From: an uncultured Oscillospiraceae bacterium
GTDB lineage: Bacteria > Bacillota > Clostridia > Oscillospirales > Acutalibacteraceae
Direction of reading: 5' to 3'
DNA: 23,082 nt
NCBI GenBank assembly: GCA_902489335.1
Contig: CABTZO010000014.1
Location: 1 to 23,082 of the forward strand
The notes below the pieces were generated by a model. The model had not been told where the DNA came from, searched no databases, and saw only the letters and a list, made by a program, of their open reading frames with translations. Shown here piece after piece: positions 15,760 through 23,082 of this stretch. The position numbers and the translations under genes were made by a program. The stretch's first letter is position 1; each line of letters opens with the position of its first letter.

Positions 15760-15771
15760 AGGAATGATTCT

Positions 15772-17646
15772 TTGAAATACATAGATAAAATAAAATCGCC
15801 GGAGGACTTAAAGCATTTAAGCAATATTGCTTTAAAGCAACTTGCGAGTGAAGTCCGAGAGGTCTTAATCAAAACTTGCAGTGAAAACGGCGGCCATCTC
15901 TCTTCAAATTTGGGTGTTGTTGAACTTTCAATTGCTCTGCATTTGGTTTTTAATTCACCCGATGACTCGATAATTTGGGATGTCGGTCACCAATGTTATA
16001 CACATAAAATTTTAACCGGAAGACTTTCAAAGTTTAATACTATCAGACAGGAAAAAGGACTTTCCGGTTTTACCGATCCCGATGAAAGCGAACATGACAA
16101 ATTTGCCGCAGGTCACAGCGGACCTTCTATTGCCGAAGCAACCGGGCTTGCAATAGCAAATAAGATTAACGGAAGAAACAATTATTCTATTGCTGTAATC
16201 GGCGACGGATCTTTTACTAATGGACTTGTCTATGAAGCTCTTAACAACTCGAGCATAAGGAATACAAATTTAATTGTTATTTTAAATGACAACGAAATGT
16301 CTATTTCACCAAATGTCGGTTCATTTGCAAGATATTTGGCGGATCTTAGGACAAGACCCGAATACTACAAAACAAAAGAAAAGCTTGCCTTGGGAATAGA
16401 TAAGATTCCCGTTTTTGGAGAACCCATACATAAATCCTTGGTTAGAATGAAAAAAGCGCTTAAAAATTCGCTTTACCAAAGCAATATGTTTGAAAATATG
16501 GGCTTTGATTATATGGGACCTATTGACGGACACGATTTAGACAGCTTGATAAATGCTTTGGAATCCGCAAAGACAATCAGAGGACCGGTATTAATTCACA
16601 TTAATACGATTAAGGGAAAAGGATATGAATTTGCCGAAAAGGATCCCAGCAAATATCACGGAGTATCTAAATTTAATCCTGCAAACGGCGAGTTTTACAC
16701 AAAGGAAAGCGAAAGTTTTTCAAGTAATTTTTCTAAAGAAATAATTAAACAGGGTGAAAAAAATCTCGATCTCTGTGTGATTACGGCTGCTATGGCAGAT
16801 GGTACGGGAACAATAAAATTTAGAGAAAAGTTTCCGAACAGATTCTTTGATGTGGGAATAGCCGAAGAATTTGCAACGACTTTTTCTTCCGGACTTGCAA
16901 AGGGCGGAAAGAACCCGGTTTTTGTCGTTTATTCAACTTTTCTTCAGCGTTGTTACGATCAACTGTTTCATGATGTTGCAATGCAAAAGCAAAAATTAAT
17001 CTTGTGTATTGATCGTGCCGGTTTTGTTCCGGCAGACGGACAGTCTCATCAAGGAATTTTTGATATCGGATTTTTGTCGACAATACCGAATACCGAAATA
17101 TATTCTCCGTCTTATTTTGACGAGCAGAGCCTTTATTTGGATAAGCTTGTTGAAAGTAAAGAAAATAAAATCTATGCGATAAGATATCCGAAATCCGGAG
17201 AGGGTTATAAACCTAAGGGATATAAATTGAGCTTTGACGATTTCTCCGTCTTTGGCAAAAAGACTTCAAAAATTGCCGTTGTAACTTACGGAAGGGTTTT
17301 TTCGGAATCTGCAAAGGCACTTGAAAAACTTGCAGAAAAATCGGTCGATATTGAACTGATTAAACTAAACAGAATTTTTCCGATTGACAAATCTCTTATT
17401 AAAATTCTTCAAAAGAAAGAAAAAATATATTTCTTTGAAGAAGCGGTAAAGAGCGGTGGAATAAGTGAAAAGCTCGGTAACTTATTGATTGAATCGGGTT
17501 ACGGCGGAAAATATTATCCCTATGCCGTTAATAATGATTTTATAAAACAAGCTGAAATTAAAAATTTGTTTGATCAATATAAATTAAGTTCCGAAAAGCA
17601 AACAGAAGAAATTTTGAAAAATGAAAAGCAAATTAAGGTTAGATAA
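15772..17646 (+). CDS. dxs: 1-deoxy-D-xylulose-5-phosphate synthase
   Basis: A 624-residue thiamine diphosphate enzyme that condenses pyruvate and glyceraldehyde 3-phosphate, the first step of the MEP isoprenoid pathway. It shows GGHLSSNLGVVELSIALH near the N terminus, then DVGHQCYTHKILTGR. The TPP/Mg motif is GDGSFTNG (144-151) with NDNEMSIS downstream. The transketolase pyrimidine domain has FDVGIAEEFA and DRAGFVPADGQSHQG. The C-terminal domain is complete. I accept the TTG start at 15772, eight bases after AAAGGA (15758-15763). The ATG at 15764 leads to an immediate stop. The last 26 bases overlap tlyA. The presence of dxs shows that this organism uses the MEP route. Confidence 0.97.
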   Translation: MKYIDKIKSPEDLKHLSNIALKQLASEVREVLIKTCSENGGHLSSNLGVVELSIALHLVFNSPDDSIIWDVGHQCYTHKILTGRLSKFNTIRQEKGLSGFTDPDESEHDKFAAGHSGPSIAEATGLAIANKINGRNNYSIAVIGDGSFTNGLVYEALNNSSIRNTNLIVILNDNEMSISPNVGSFARYLADLRTRPEYYKTKEKLALGIDKIPVFGEPIHKSLVRMKKALKNSLYQSNMFENMGFDYMGPIDGHDLDSLINALESAKTIRGPVLIHINTIKGKGYEFAEKDPSKYHGVSKFNPANGEFYTKESESFSSNFSKEIIKQGEKNLDLCVITAAMADGTGTIKFREKFPNRFFDVGIAEEFATTFSSGLAKGGKNPVFVVYSTFLQRCYDQLFHDVAMQKQKLILCIDRAGFVPADGQSHQGIFDIGFLSTIPNTEIYSPSYFDEQSLYLDKLVESKENKIYAIRYPKSGEGYKPKGYKLSFDDFSVFGKKTSKIAVVTYGRVFSESAKALEKLAEKSVDIELIKLNRIFPIDKSLIKILQKKEKIYFFEEAVKSGGISEKLGNLLIESGYGGKYYPYAVNNDFIKQAEIKNLFDQYKLSSEKQTEEILKNEKQIKVR

Positions 17647-18430
17647 ATATCTGACGGAACACAAAGGGATTTCATCCGGGGAAAAAAGCAGAGCTCTGAT
17701 TATGGAGGGCAAGGTGTTTGTGAACGGGCAAAGAGCCTTAAAAGCCGGAATGACTGTCAGCCCGACGGATGAAATTGAAATTCGCGGTGAAAAATTAAAA
17801 TATGTCAGTCGCGGAGGTCTAAAACTTGAAAAAGCAATAAATTCTTTTAAAATAGATTTGCAAGATAAAATTTGCATGGATATCGGTGCCTCTACCGGAG
17901 GATTTACCGATTGTATGTTGCAAAACGGCGCAAAAAAAGTTTATGCGATAGATGTCGGATACGGGCAACTTGACTGGAATCTGAGAAACAATAATAAAGT
18001 CGTAAATCTTGAGAGACAGAACTTTCGATATCTCGAAAAAGAACAGTGCGAAGATGAGATCGATTTTGCTTCCGTAGACGTGTCTTTTATATCTCTTGAA
18101 ATTATTATTCCCGTCTTATGCAACTTTCTTAAAGATGGTGGGGAAGCCGTTTGCCTTATAAAACCACAGTTTGAAGCCGGCAGAGAAAAAGTCGGAAAAA
18201 ACGGAGTCGTCAGAGAAAAGCAAACTCACATTGAAGTTATCAAAAAAATTAATGAATTCTGTAAAACCTTGGGCCTGCTTGTCTTGAATCTTGATTTTTC
18301 GCCGATTAAAGGACCAAAAGGAAATATTGAATATCTGATATATTTCAAAAAAACATCCGAAAAATTAGATTTTGATTTTGATATAGAAAAACTTGTAGAC
18401 ATCTCACACGAAAAATTACAGAGGGGATAA
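17621..18430 (+). CDS. tlyA: TlyA-family rRNA 2'-O-methyltransferase (S4 + FtsJ domains)
   Basis: A 269-residue protein with an N-terminal S4 RNA-binding domain (about 4-65; RLDKYLTEH, ALIMEGKVFVNG) and an FtsJ-type SAM methyltransferase domain. SAM motif I is DIGASTGGFTD (87-97). The K-D-K-E tetrad of 2'-O-methyltransferases is visible: Lys68 in RGGLKLE, Asp153 in VDVSF, Lys181 in KPQFE, Glu237 in GNIEYL. Mycobacterial TlyA methylates ribose in 16S and 23S rRNA. Firmicute members sit at this locus and are often mislabelled hemolysin. The start at 17621 lies inside dxs in another frame (26-base overlap), because the S4 domain begins immediately after it. nadK begins 2 bp after the stop. Confidence 0.93.
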   Translation: MKSKLRLDKYLTEHKGISSGEKSRALIMEGKVFVNGQRALKAGMTVSPTDEIEIRGEKLKYVSRGGLKLEKAINSFKIDLQDKICMDIGASTGGFTDCMLQNGAKKVYAIDVGYGQLDWNLRNNNKVVNLERQNFRYLEKEQCEDEIDFASVDVSFISLEIIIPVLCNFLKDGGEAVCLIKPQFEAGREKVGKNGVVREKQTHIEVIKKINEFCKTLGLLVLNLDFSPIKGPKGNIEYLIYFKKTSEKLDFDFDIEKLVDISHEKLQRG

Positions 18431-18432
18431 TA

Positions 18433-19296
18433 ATGAAAATTGCACTTTTGCCGAATTTAACGAGAGAGAGATCTGTCCCGACAACCGTCGAAATCATCAA
18501 ATATTTAAAGAAATTCGGTATTGAACATAAAATAAAGGCTGAAGATAAGGAAGCTTTTTTTGATACCGACGAAATATCATATTTACCCGAAGAAAAGCTT
18601 TTAAATTGGTGCGATATGATAATTTCGATAGGCGGAGACGGTTCTCTTTTATATACCGGAAAAAAAGCCCTAAAGTTTTCGAAACCCGTTTTAGGGGTAA
18701 ATGCAGGAAATTTGGCTTTTCTCGCAGGACTTGAATCAAACGAGCTTGAACTGTTGTCAAAGCTCAAAACAGGCGATTATGAAGTCGAAAACAGAATGAC
18801 GCTCGATATGTCACTTTATGACGGAGATAATTTTATAAAAAAAGATACCTGTATAAATGACGTTGTTTTGGCAAGGGGAACAATCCTAAAAATGACCGAT
18901 ATAGAAGTTAAGGTTTCCGGAAAAGATTATTTCACATACAGAGGAGACGGACTTATCATATCAACTCCCACGGGTTCAACGTCTTATTCTCTTTCTGCGG
19001 GTGGTCCCGTTTTAGATCCGACAATCGAGGGAATTTTAGTAACTCCGATTTGTACACATTCTCTTTTTTCGAGGACTGTAGTTTTTTCAAAAGACAGTAG
19101 ATTTGAAGTTAAAGTAAGCCCAAAAGCAAGCAATAAAGAACTGTTTTTGTCGCTTGACGGAGAATCAACTGTAAACATAGGAGAAAATCATAAGATAATA
19201 ATAGAAAAATCTGATCAAAATCTGAAGATAGTCCGATTAAAGCAAGACGAATTTTTCGATGTGCTTCACAATAAATTACTTTATAGAAGGGTATAG
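18433..19296 (+). CDS. nadK: NAD kinase
   Basis: A 287-residue cytosolic enzyme that phosphorylates NAD to NADP. The key GGDG motif is at residues 67-70 (SIGGDGSLLYT). GVNAGNLAFLAGL (88-100) matches the GVNxGxLGFL loop. INDVVLARG carries the NAD-binding Asn, with Asp where many family members have Glu. TPTGSTSYSLSAGGPV is the conserved glycine-rich region that builds the active site. The ATG at 18433 has GAGGGG upstream and follows tlyA by 2 bp. argR follows 1 bp after the TAG. The position between tlyA and argR is the standard Firmicutes arrangement. Confidence 0.96.
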   Translation: MKIALLPNLTRERSVPTTVEIIKYLKKFGIEHKIKAEDKEAFFDTDEISYLPEEKLLNWCDMIISIGGDGSLLYTGKKALKFSKPVLGVNAGNLAFLAGLESNELELLSKLKTGDYEVENRMTLDMSLYDGDNFIKKDTCINDVVLARGTILKMTDIEVKVSGKDYFTYRGDGLIISTPTGSTSYSLSAGGPVLDPTIEGILVTPICTHSLFSRTVVFSKDSRFEVKVSPKASNKELFLSLDGESTVNIGENHKIIIEKSDQNLKIVRLKQDEFFDVLHNKLLYRRV

Positions 19297-19297
19297 C

Positions 19298-19756
19298 ATG
19301 AACATAAAAAAAATGAGGCAGGAATTGCTCTTAGATATCGTTAAAAATCATAAAGTATCAACTCAGGAAGAACTGATAGAATTACTTTCAGAGGCGGGTT
19401 TTGAAGCAACTCAGGCTACAGTATCGAGAGATATAAAGGACTTACATCTTGTTAAAGTTCAGGATTCAACCGGCAGACTTCATTACAGCACACAGACCGT
19501 AGTCGGTGACAGCTTTAAGGGTAAAATCGGATCAATAATCGGAGATAGCGTAATTTCAGTTGAAAGCGCAAGAAATATTTGTGTCGTAAAATGCCACTCC
19601 GGACTTGCAAATGCCGCATGTGCGGGAATTGATGCAATAAACTTGAAAGATGTTGTCGGAACTATTGCAGGTGACGATACGATTTTTATTTGCTGTAAAT
19701 CGGACGTTGCCGCAAGTGACTTAAAGGGCGAAATCTTAGAAATAAAGAACGGATAA
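19298..19756 (+). CDS. argR: Arginine repressor ArgR/AhrC
   Basis: A 152-residue hexameric regulator of arginine metabolism. The N-terminal winged helix has the recognition helix TVSRDIKDL (41-49), preceded by STQEELIELL. The C-terminal oligomerisation and arginine-binding domain ends with GTIAGDDTIF (121-130), the arginine-contact signature. I chose the ATG at 19298, with AAGGG six bases upstream. An upstream in-frame GTG at 19259 would run into nadK and add a non-family extension. I did not find a convincing ARG box in this window, so its targets lie elsewhere. recN begins 1 bp after the stop. Confidence 0.96.
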   Translation: MNIKKMRQELLLDIVKNHKVSTQEELIELLSEAGFEATQATVSRDIKDLHLVKVQDSTGRLHYSTQTVVGDSFKGKIGSIIGDSVISVESARNICVVKCHSGLANAACAGIDAINLKDVVGTIAGDDTIFICCKSDVAASDLKGEILEIKNG

Positions 19757-19757
19757 A

Positions 19758-21437
19758 ATGCTCGAAAATCTCAGAATTGAAAATATCGCAGTAATTGAAA
19801 AAGCAGACATTGATTTTTCCGACGGGCTCAACATTTTAACCGGAGAGACCGGAGCGGGAAAGTCTGTAATAATCGATTCAATAAATGCGATTTCAGGACA
19901 GAGAACATCAAAAGATATAATAAGAACCGGAGAAGAGAAGGCGGAAGTGTCCGCTCTCTTTTCAAATCTAAACAAATCAACCATAGAAAGACTTAGTAAA
20001 CTTGGTGTTGAACCGGAAGATTCAATTTTGCTGAGCAGACAAATTTTTAAAAACGGTAAAACTTCATGCAGAATAAACGGTAAAGCGGTTACTGCAAGTA
20101 TGCTTAAAGAAGCTTCTTTTTCTTTGGTGCAAATTGTCGGACAGCAACATGGAAGATTTTTGCTTTCTGCAAATAATCATCTTGAAATGCTTGATTCACT
20201 CGGAAATTATGAAAATTTACTTTCAGAGTATCGTGAAAATTTCGAAGAACTTAAAAAATTAGTTTTAGAGATCAGAAATATTAACGAAGAACTTAAAAAA
20301 GCCAATGAAAACAAGGAACTTTGGGAATATGAACTTTCTGAAATAGAAAAGGCGGAAATTCAAGTCGGAGAAAGAGAAAAGCTTCGTAAACAGAGAGAGT
20401 TTTTGCAAAAGAGTCGAGATATAATGAAAATGGCGTCTTTAATAGATGAAATGATTAACGGCGGAGATTCTGATTTCGGAATTGTTGAAAATTTAAAACA
20501 ATTGTCAAATGAATACTCTAAATTTTCAGAATATAAAAAAGAATTTTCTAAAAACAGTGAAGATATATTAGATATGGCATATAGACTGGAAGAGTATAAC
20601 GACGGAATTAAAAATTTCGTGGTAAACGGTGAAGATTCCGAAACGAAACTTGAAGATATCGATTTAAGACTCGATAAAATCCTGAAACTTTCGATGAAAT
20701 ACGGAAAAGAAGAGAAGGATATTTTAGAATATGCCGATAAACTCAGAGAAGATTTGAAAAATCTTGCCTTTTCCGATGAAAAATTGAAAGAACTGAATGA
20801 GAAACGACTCAAGTATAATGATATAGTTAAAAATCTTGCACAAAAGATTGAAAAAAAACGCTTTGAGACTGCCTATATATTAGAAGAAAAAATTACAAAC
20901 CAGCTTGCCGAACTCGACATGCAAAATTGCAAGTTTAAGGTTGATATAAAAAAAGTTGAATATTCAAAAAGCGGAAGAAACAAAGTGGAATTTTTAATTT
21001 CTCCAAACAAAGGTGAATCACTGAAACCATTGAAAAATATAGCTTCAGGCGGAGAACTTTCCAGAATTATGCTTGCTATGCAAAATATTATTTCAACAAA
21101 GGACGAAGTTTCGACTTTGATTTATGATGAAATAGATACCGGAGTTTCCGGCTCTGCTGTCGAAAAAATCGCAATTAAATTAAAACAGGTATCTAAAAAG
21201 GCTCAAGTGGTTGCGGTTACTCATAATGCTAAAGTTGCATCCTATGCGGATCATCATCTTTATATTGAAAAAGCTGTAAAAAATGACAGAACTTATACAA
21301 AAATCAAAGCTTTGGATTATAATGATAAGGTCAATGAAATTGCAAGACTAATGGGCGGCATTAATCAAACGGAAAATCAAATAAAAACCGCAAAAGAAAT
21401 GTTAAGTCAAGCGGAGGATAAGAATGAAAATTTATGA
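19758..21437 (+). CDS. recN: DNA repair protein RecN
   Basis: A 559-residue SMC-like ATPase that acts early in double-strand break repair. Walker A is GETGAGKS (29-36) in the N-terminal head half. A long Glu/Lys-rich antiparallel coiled coil (about 150-370) separates it from the C-terminal head half. That half carries the ABC signature SGGELSR (430-436), Walker B LIYDEID (454-460), and the AVTHNAKVASYADHH switch region. Length and domain order are normal. It starts 1 bp after argR and overlaps tyrS by 14 bases. In spore-forming relatives recN is usually followed by spoIVB and spo0A; here it is not. Confidence 0.97.
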   Translation: MLENLRIENIAVIEKADIDFSDGLNILTGETGAGKSVIIDSINAISGQRTSKDIIRTGEEKAEVSALFSNLNKSTIERLSKLGVEPEDSILLSRQIFKNGKTSCRINGKAVTASMLKEASFSLVQIVGQQHGRFLLSANNHLEMLDSLGNYENLLSEYRENFEELKKLVLEIRNINEELKKANENKELWEYELSEIEKAEIQVGEREKLRKQREFLQKSRDIMKMASLIDEMINGGDSDFGIVENLKQLSNEYSKFSEYKKEFSKNSEDILDMAYRLEEYNDGIKNFVVNGEDSETKLEDIDLRLDKILKLSMKYGKEEKDILEYADKLREDLKNLAFSDEKLKELNEKRLKYNDIVKNLAQKIEKKRFETAYILEEKITNQLAELDMQNCKFKVDIKKVEYSKSGRNKVEFLISPNKGESLKPLKNIASGGELSRIMLAMQNIISTKDEVSTLIYDEIDTGVSGSAVEKIAIKLKQVSKKAQVVAVTHNAKVASYADHHLYIEKAVKNDRTYTKIKALDYNDKVNEIARLMGGINQTENQIKTAKEMLSQAEDKNENL

Positions 21438-22632
21438 AGAATTAAAACGCAGAGGATTAATAGCTCAAACAACCAATGAAGAAGCTATAAGAGATTTGAT
21501 AAATTCAGGCAAGGGAGTTTTCTATATCGGATTTGATCCTACTGCCGACAGCTTACATGTCGGACATTTCATGGCCCTTTGTTTGATGAAACGTCTTCAA
21601 GAGGCAGGGAATACCCCTATTGTTTTGCTTGGCGGAGGAACAGGCAGAGTAGGAGATCCGTCCGGTAAAACGGATATGAGAAAAATGATGACGACAGATG
21701 TTATCGATCACAACATTGAATGTTTCAAAAAACAAATTTCAAGATTTATAGATTTAGATAAAGCAAAAGTCGTAAACAATGCCGAGTGGTTGCTTGATTT
21801 AAATTATGTCGATCTACTCAGAGAGATCGGGGCCTGTTTTTCGGTAAATAAAATGCTGGCAGCCGAATGTTATAAACAGAGACTTAAAAACGGACTTTCG
21901 TTTTTGGAATTCAACTACATGATAATGCAGAGTTATGATTTTTATACACTGTATAAAAAATATAATTGTAATCTTCAGTTTGGCGGAGACGATCAGTGGT
22001 CCAACATGCTTTTCGGAACAGAGCTCATCAGAAAAAAATTAGGTAAAGAAGACGCCTATGCTATGACAATCAATCTCTTGACTAACTCTCAGGGACAAAA
22101 AATGGGTAAAACTGTTGCAGGTGCTGTTTGGTTGGACGAAGAAAAAACATCGGTCTATGATTTCTATCAATACTGGAGAAACATAGACGACGCAGATGTA
22201 ATAAAATGTATGAAAATGTTGACCTTTGTTCCCGTTGAGGAAATTGAAGAATATGAAAAACTTGAGGGACAGGAAATAAATAAGGCAAAATCTGTTTTGG
22301 CTTATGAACTTACTAAACTTGTCCATGGAAAAGAAAAGGCCGATGAAGCGGACAAGGCTGCAAAGGCTATCTTTGACAACAAATCAGACAATGCCAACAT
22401 GCCTGAATTTGAGCTTGATCAAAAAAGCGGAGAAATCGGTATTTTATCATTGCTTACCGAAACTGGACTTACAAATTCAAATTCTGAAGCAAGGCGCTTG
22501 GTTGCTCAAGGCGGAGTACGAATTGATGATGAGCAGATTAAAGATGTTCAAAAAACTTTCAGCGTTGAAGAAATCAAGAAAAATCCGATTGTAATCAAAA
22601 AAGGGAAGAAAATATTTTTGAGGGTAAAATAA
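21424..22632 (+). CDS. tyrS: Tyrosyl-tRNA synthetase
   Basis: A 402-residue class I synthetase that charges tRNA-Tyr. The HIGH motif is HVGH (45-48) in FDPTADSLHVGHFMALCLM. GGGTGRVGDPSGKTDMR follows. The Tyr-binding region contains YMIMQSYDFYTL and LQFGGDDQWSN. The KMSKS loop is KMGKT (226-230), as in the longer, TyrZ/E. coli-unlike group, although I am not certain of the subgroup. A C-terminal S4-like domain (about 335-400) is present. The ATG at 21424 lies inside the end of recN, with a GGAGG ribosome-binding site. No T-box leader can exist here, because the upstream DNA is recN coding sequence. Confidence 0.96.
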   Translation: MKIYEELKRRGLIAQTTNEEAIRDLINSGKGVFYIGFDPTADSLHVGHFMALCLMKRLQEAGNTPIVLLGGGTGRVGDPSGKTDMRKMMTTDVIDHNIECFKKQISRFIDLDKAKVVNNAEWLLDLNYVDLLREIGACFSVNKMLAAECYKQRLKNGLSFLEFNYMIMQSYDFYTLYKKYNCNLQFGGDDQWSNMLFGTELIRKKLGKEDAYAMTINLLTNSQGQKMGKTVAGAVWLDEEKTSVYDFYQYWRNIDDADVIKCMKMLTFVPVEEIEEYEKLEGQEINKAKSVLAYELTKLVHGKEKADEADKAAKAIFDNKSDNANMPEFELDQKSGEIGILSLLTETGLTNSNSEARRLVAQGGVRIDDEQIKDVQKTFSVEEIKKNPIVIKKGKKIFLRVK

Positions 22633-22668
22633 AAAATCAAACAATAAATAACATTTATAATAATATGA

Positions 22669-22685
22669 ATATCAAATTTTGATAT
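22669..22685. terminator. AT-rich perfect palindrome after tyrS (weak terminator or operator)
   Basis: ATATCAAA (22669-22676) and TTTGATAT (22678-22685) are perfect inverted repeats around a single T. They can fold as a 7-bp stem with a 3-base loop, followed by TTTCTT. The position, 37 bp after the tyrS stop and 4 bp before the infC -35, fits either a weak terminator of the long operon or a protein-binding site. The low G+C of the stem argues against a strong terminator. Confidence 0.4.
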
Positions 22686-22689
22686 TTTC

Positions 22690-22718
22690 TTGACATTTAG
22701 TTTATTATCGTGTAATAT
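22690..22718 (+). promoter_or_regulatory. Promoter of the infC operon
   Basis: A consensus -35 TTGACA (22690-22695), a 17-bp spacer and TAATAT (22713-22718). This is the strongest -35 in the window. The predicted start is near 22725, giving a structured leader of about 117 nt before the infC start codon. Seen in sequence; activity is inferred. Confidence 0.8.
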
Positions 22719-22724
22719 ACCAGC

Positions 22725-22826
22725 GTGATTAAGAGAAGTTTCGTTCTCACCCGAAGAGCAATCGTAAGGGTTTCAAAATATGAATTTATTTTGTGGACGG
22801 AATTTTTCCGTCCACTTATATTTTTA
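22725..22826 (+). ncRNA. infC leader, probable L20-type attenuator with intrinsic terminator
   Basis: The leader contains four local pairings in a row: GAGAA/TTCTC (22733-22737 with 22744-22748), ACCC/GGGT (22749-22752 with 22768-22771), CAAAATA/TATTTTG (22774-22780 with 22787-22793), and a strong hairpin. The strong hairpin is GTGGACGGAA (22793-22802) with TTCCGTCCAC (22806-22815), followed by TTATATTTTTA. It stops just before the GGAGGTG of infC, so it can end transcription before the gene. In low-GC Gram-positives the infC-rpmI-rplT operon is controlled by ribosomal protein L20 through such a leader (Rfam L20_leader). Assignment to that family is inference from position and structure; I could not run the covariance model. 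Confidence 0.7.
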
Positions 22827-22841
22827 TGGAGGTGTAGTAGC

Positions 22842-23082
22842 ATTAGCAAAAACAGAAATATTGAGGTAAACGGACAAATTCGTGACCCCAAACTTAGAGT
22901 CGTGTCAGAAGACGGTGAACAACTTGGTATCATGTCTGCAAGAGAAGCTCTTGAAAAGGCGGAAGATCGTAATCTTGATTTAGTTAAAATAGCACCGATG
23001 GCAAACCCGCCGGTTGTTAAAATCATGGACTACGGCAAATATCTTTTTGAGATAAACAAGCGTGAGAAAGAAAACAAGAAAA
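22842..23082 (+). CDS. infC: Translation initiation factor IF-3 (5' part, cut by the window end)
   Basis: An open frame of 80 codons running off the window. It reads ISKNRNIEVNGQIRD, then LRVVSEDGEQLGIMSAREAL, DLVKIAPMANPPVVKIMDYG and KYLFEINKREKENKK. This is the IF3 N-terminal domain plus the start of the linker helix. The start is ATT (22842-22844), seven bases after a strong GGAGGTG (22828-22834). No ATG or plausible alternative sits near this site; in-frame GTG at 22725 and TTG at 22791 lack ribosome-binding sites and lie in the leader structures. IF3 is known to discriminate against AUU starts and so to regulate its own translation. The C-terminal domain lies beyond the window. Confidence 0.93.
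   Translation, partial: MSKNRNIEVNGQIRDPKLRVVSEDGEQLGIMSAREALEKAEDRNLDLVKIAPMANPPVVKIMDYGKYLFEINKREKENKK

Noticed and set aside
19259..19297. GTG start that would extend ArgR into nadK.
   Set aside because: The ATG at 19298 has a well-spaced ribosome-binding site and gives the normal family length.
20360..20812. 150-codon open frame on the - strand inside recN.
   Set aside because: It lies opposite the RecN coiled coil, whose Glu/Lys-rich codons read as Ser/Phe/Leu on the other strand. It has no motif and no ribosome-binding site.
1..23082. CRISPR arrays, tRNA/rRNA genes, insertion sequences, phage or toxin-antitoxin genes.
   Set aside because: I saw no spaced direct repeats, no tRNA-like sequence, no transposase or integrase motifs and no terminal inverted repeats flanking the 8354-12930 cluster.

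Overview
The window is low-GC, strongly AT-biased DNA (roughly one third G+C by eye) packed with bacterial housekeeping genes in Firmicutes order. The rimP-nusA-ylxR-ylxQ-infB-rbfA-nrnA-truB/ribF block and the nusB-xseA-xseB-ispA-dxs-tlyA-nadK-argR-recN block are both typical of Clostridia and Bacilli. Start codons are varied (ATG, TTG, GTG, and ATT for infC), and Shine-Dalgarno sequences are strong. recN is followed directly by tyrS, not by the spoIVB-spo0A pair that usually follows it in spore formers. I therefore suspect a non-sporulating anaerobic coccus or a relative (Tissierellia/Peptoniphilaceae type), but the species cannot be named from this sequence.

Layout. (1) 76-7607, + strand: a promoter and a leader hairpin, then rimP, nusA, ylxR, ylxQ, infB, rbfA, a DHH/DHHA1 phosphoesterase and one long ORF that is a complete TruB joined in frame to a complete RibF. 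These genes overlap or nearly abut and cover transcription elongation/termination, translation initiation, 30S maturation, tRNA modification and flavin cofactor synthesis. (2) 7585-8351, + strand: a secreted, C-terminally anchored protein of unknown function with its own apparent promoter. (3) 8354-12961, - strand: a three-gene accessory operon with its own promoter. It encodes a YfhO-family GT-C-like membrane protein, a condensation/alcohol-acetyltransferase-fold protein and a zinc-ribbon protein with six membrane segments. It meets the preceding gene tail to tail with a 2-bp gap. (4) 13029-22632, + strand: a second promoter and ten tightly packed genes: nusB, xseA, xseB, ispA, dxs, tlyA, nadK, argR, recN, tyrS. 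(5) 22633-23082: an AT-rich palindrome, a consensus promoter, a structured leader ending in a terminator, and the 5' part of infC starting at ATT.

Three + strand promoters (rimP, the secreted-protein gene, nusB) share the same extended -10 (TGnTAAAAT) with a 17-bp spacer. The least ordinary features are the TruB-RibF fusion, the YfhO/acyltransferase/zinc-ribbon operon inserted between two housekeeping blocks, and the two leader hairpins ahead of rimP and infC. I found no tRNA or rRNA gene, CRISPR array, insertion sequence or phage gene.
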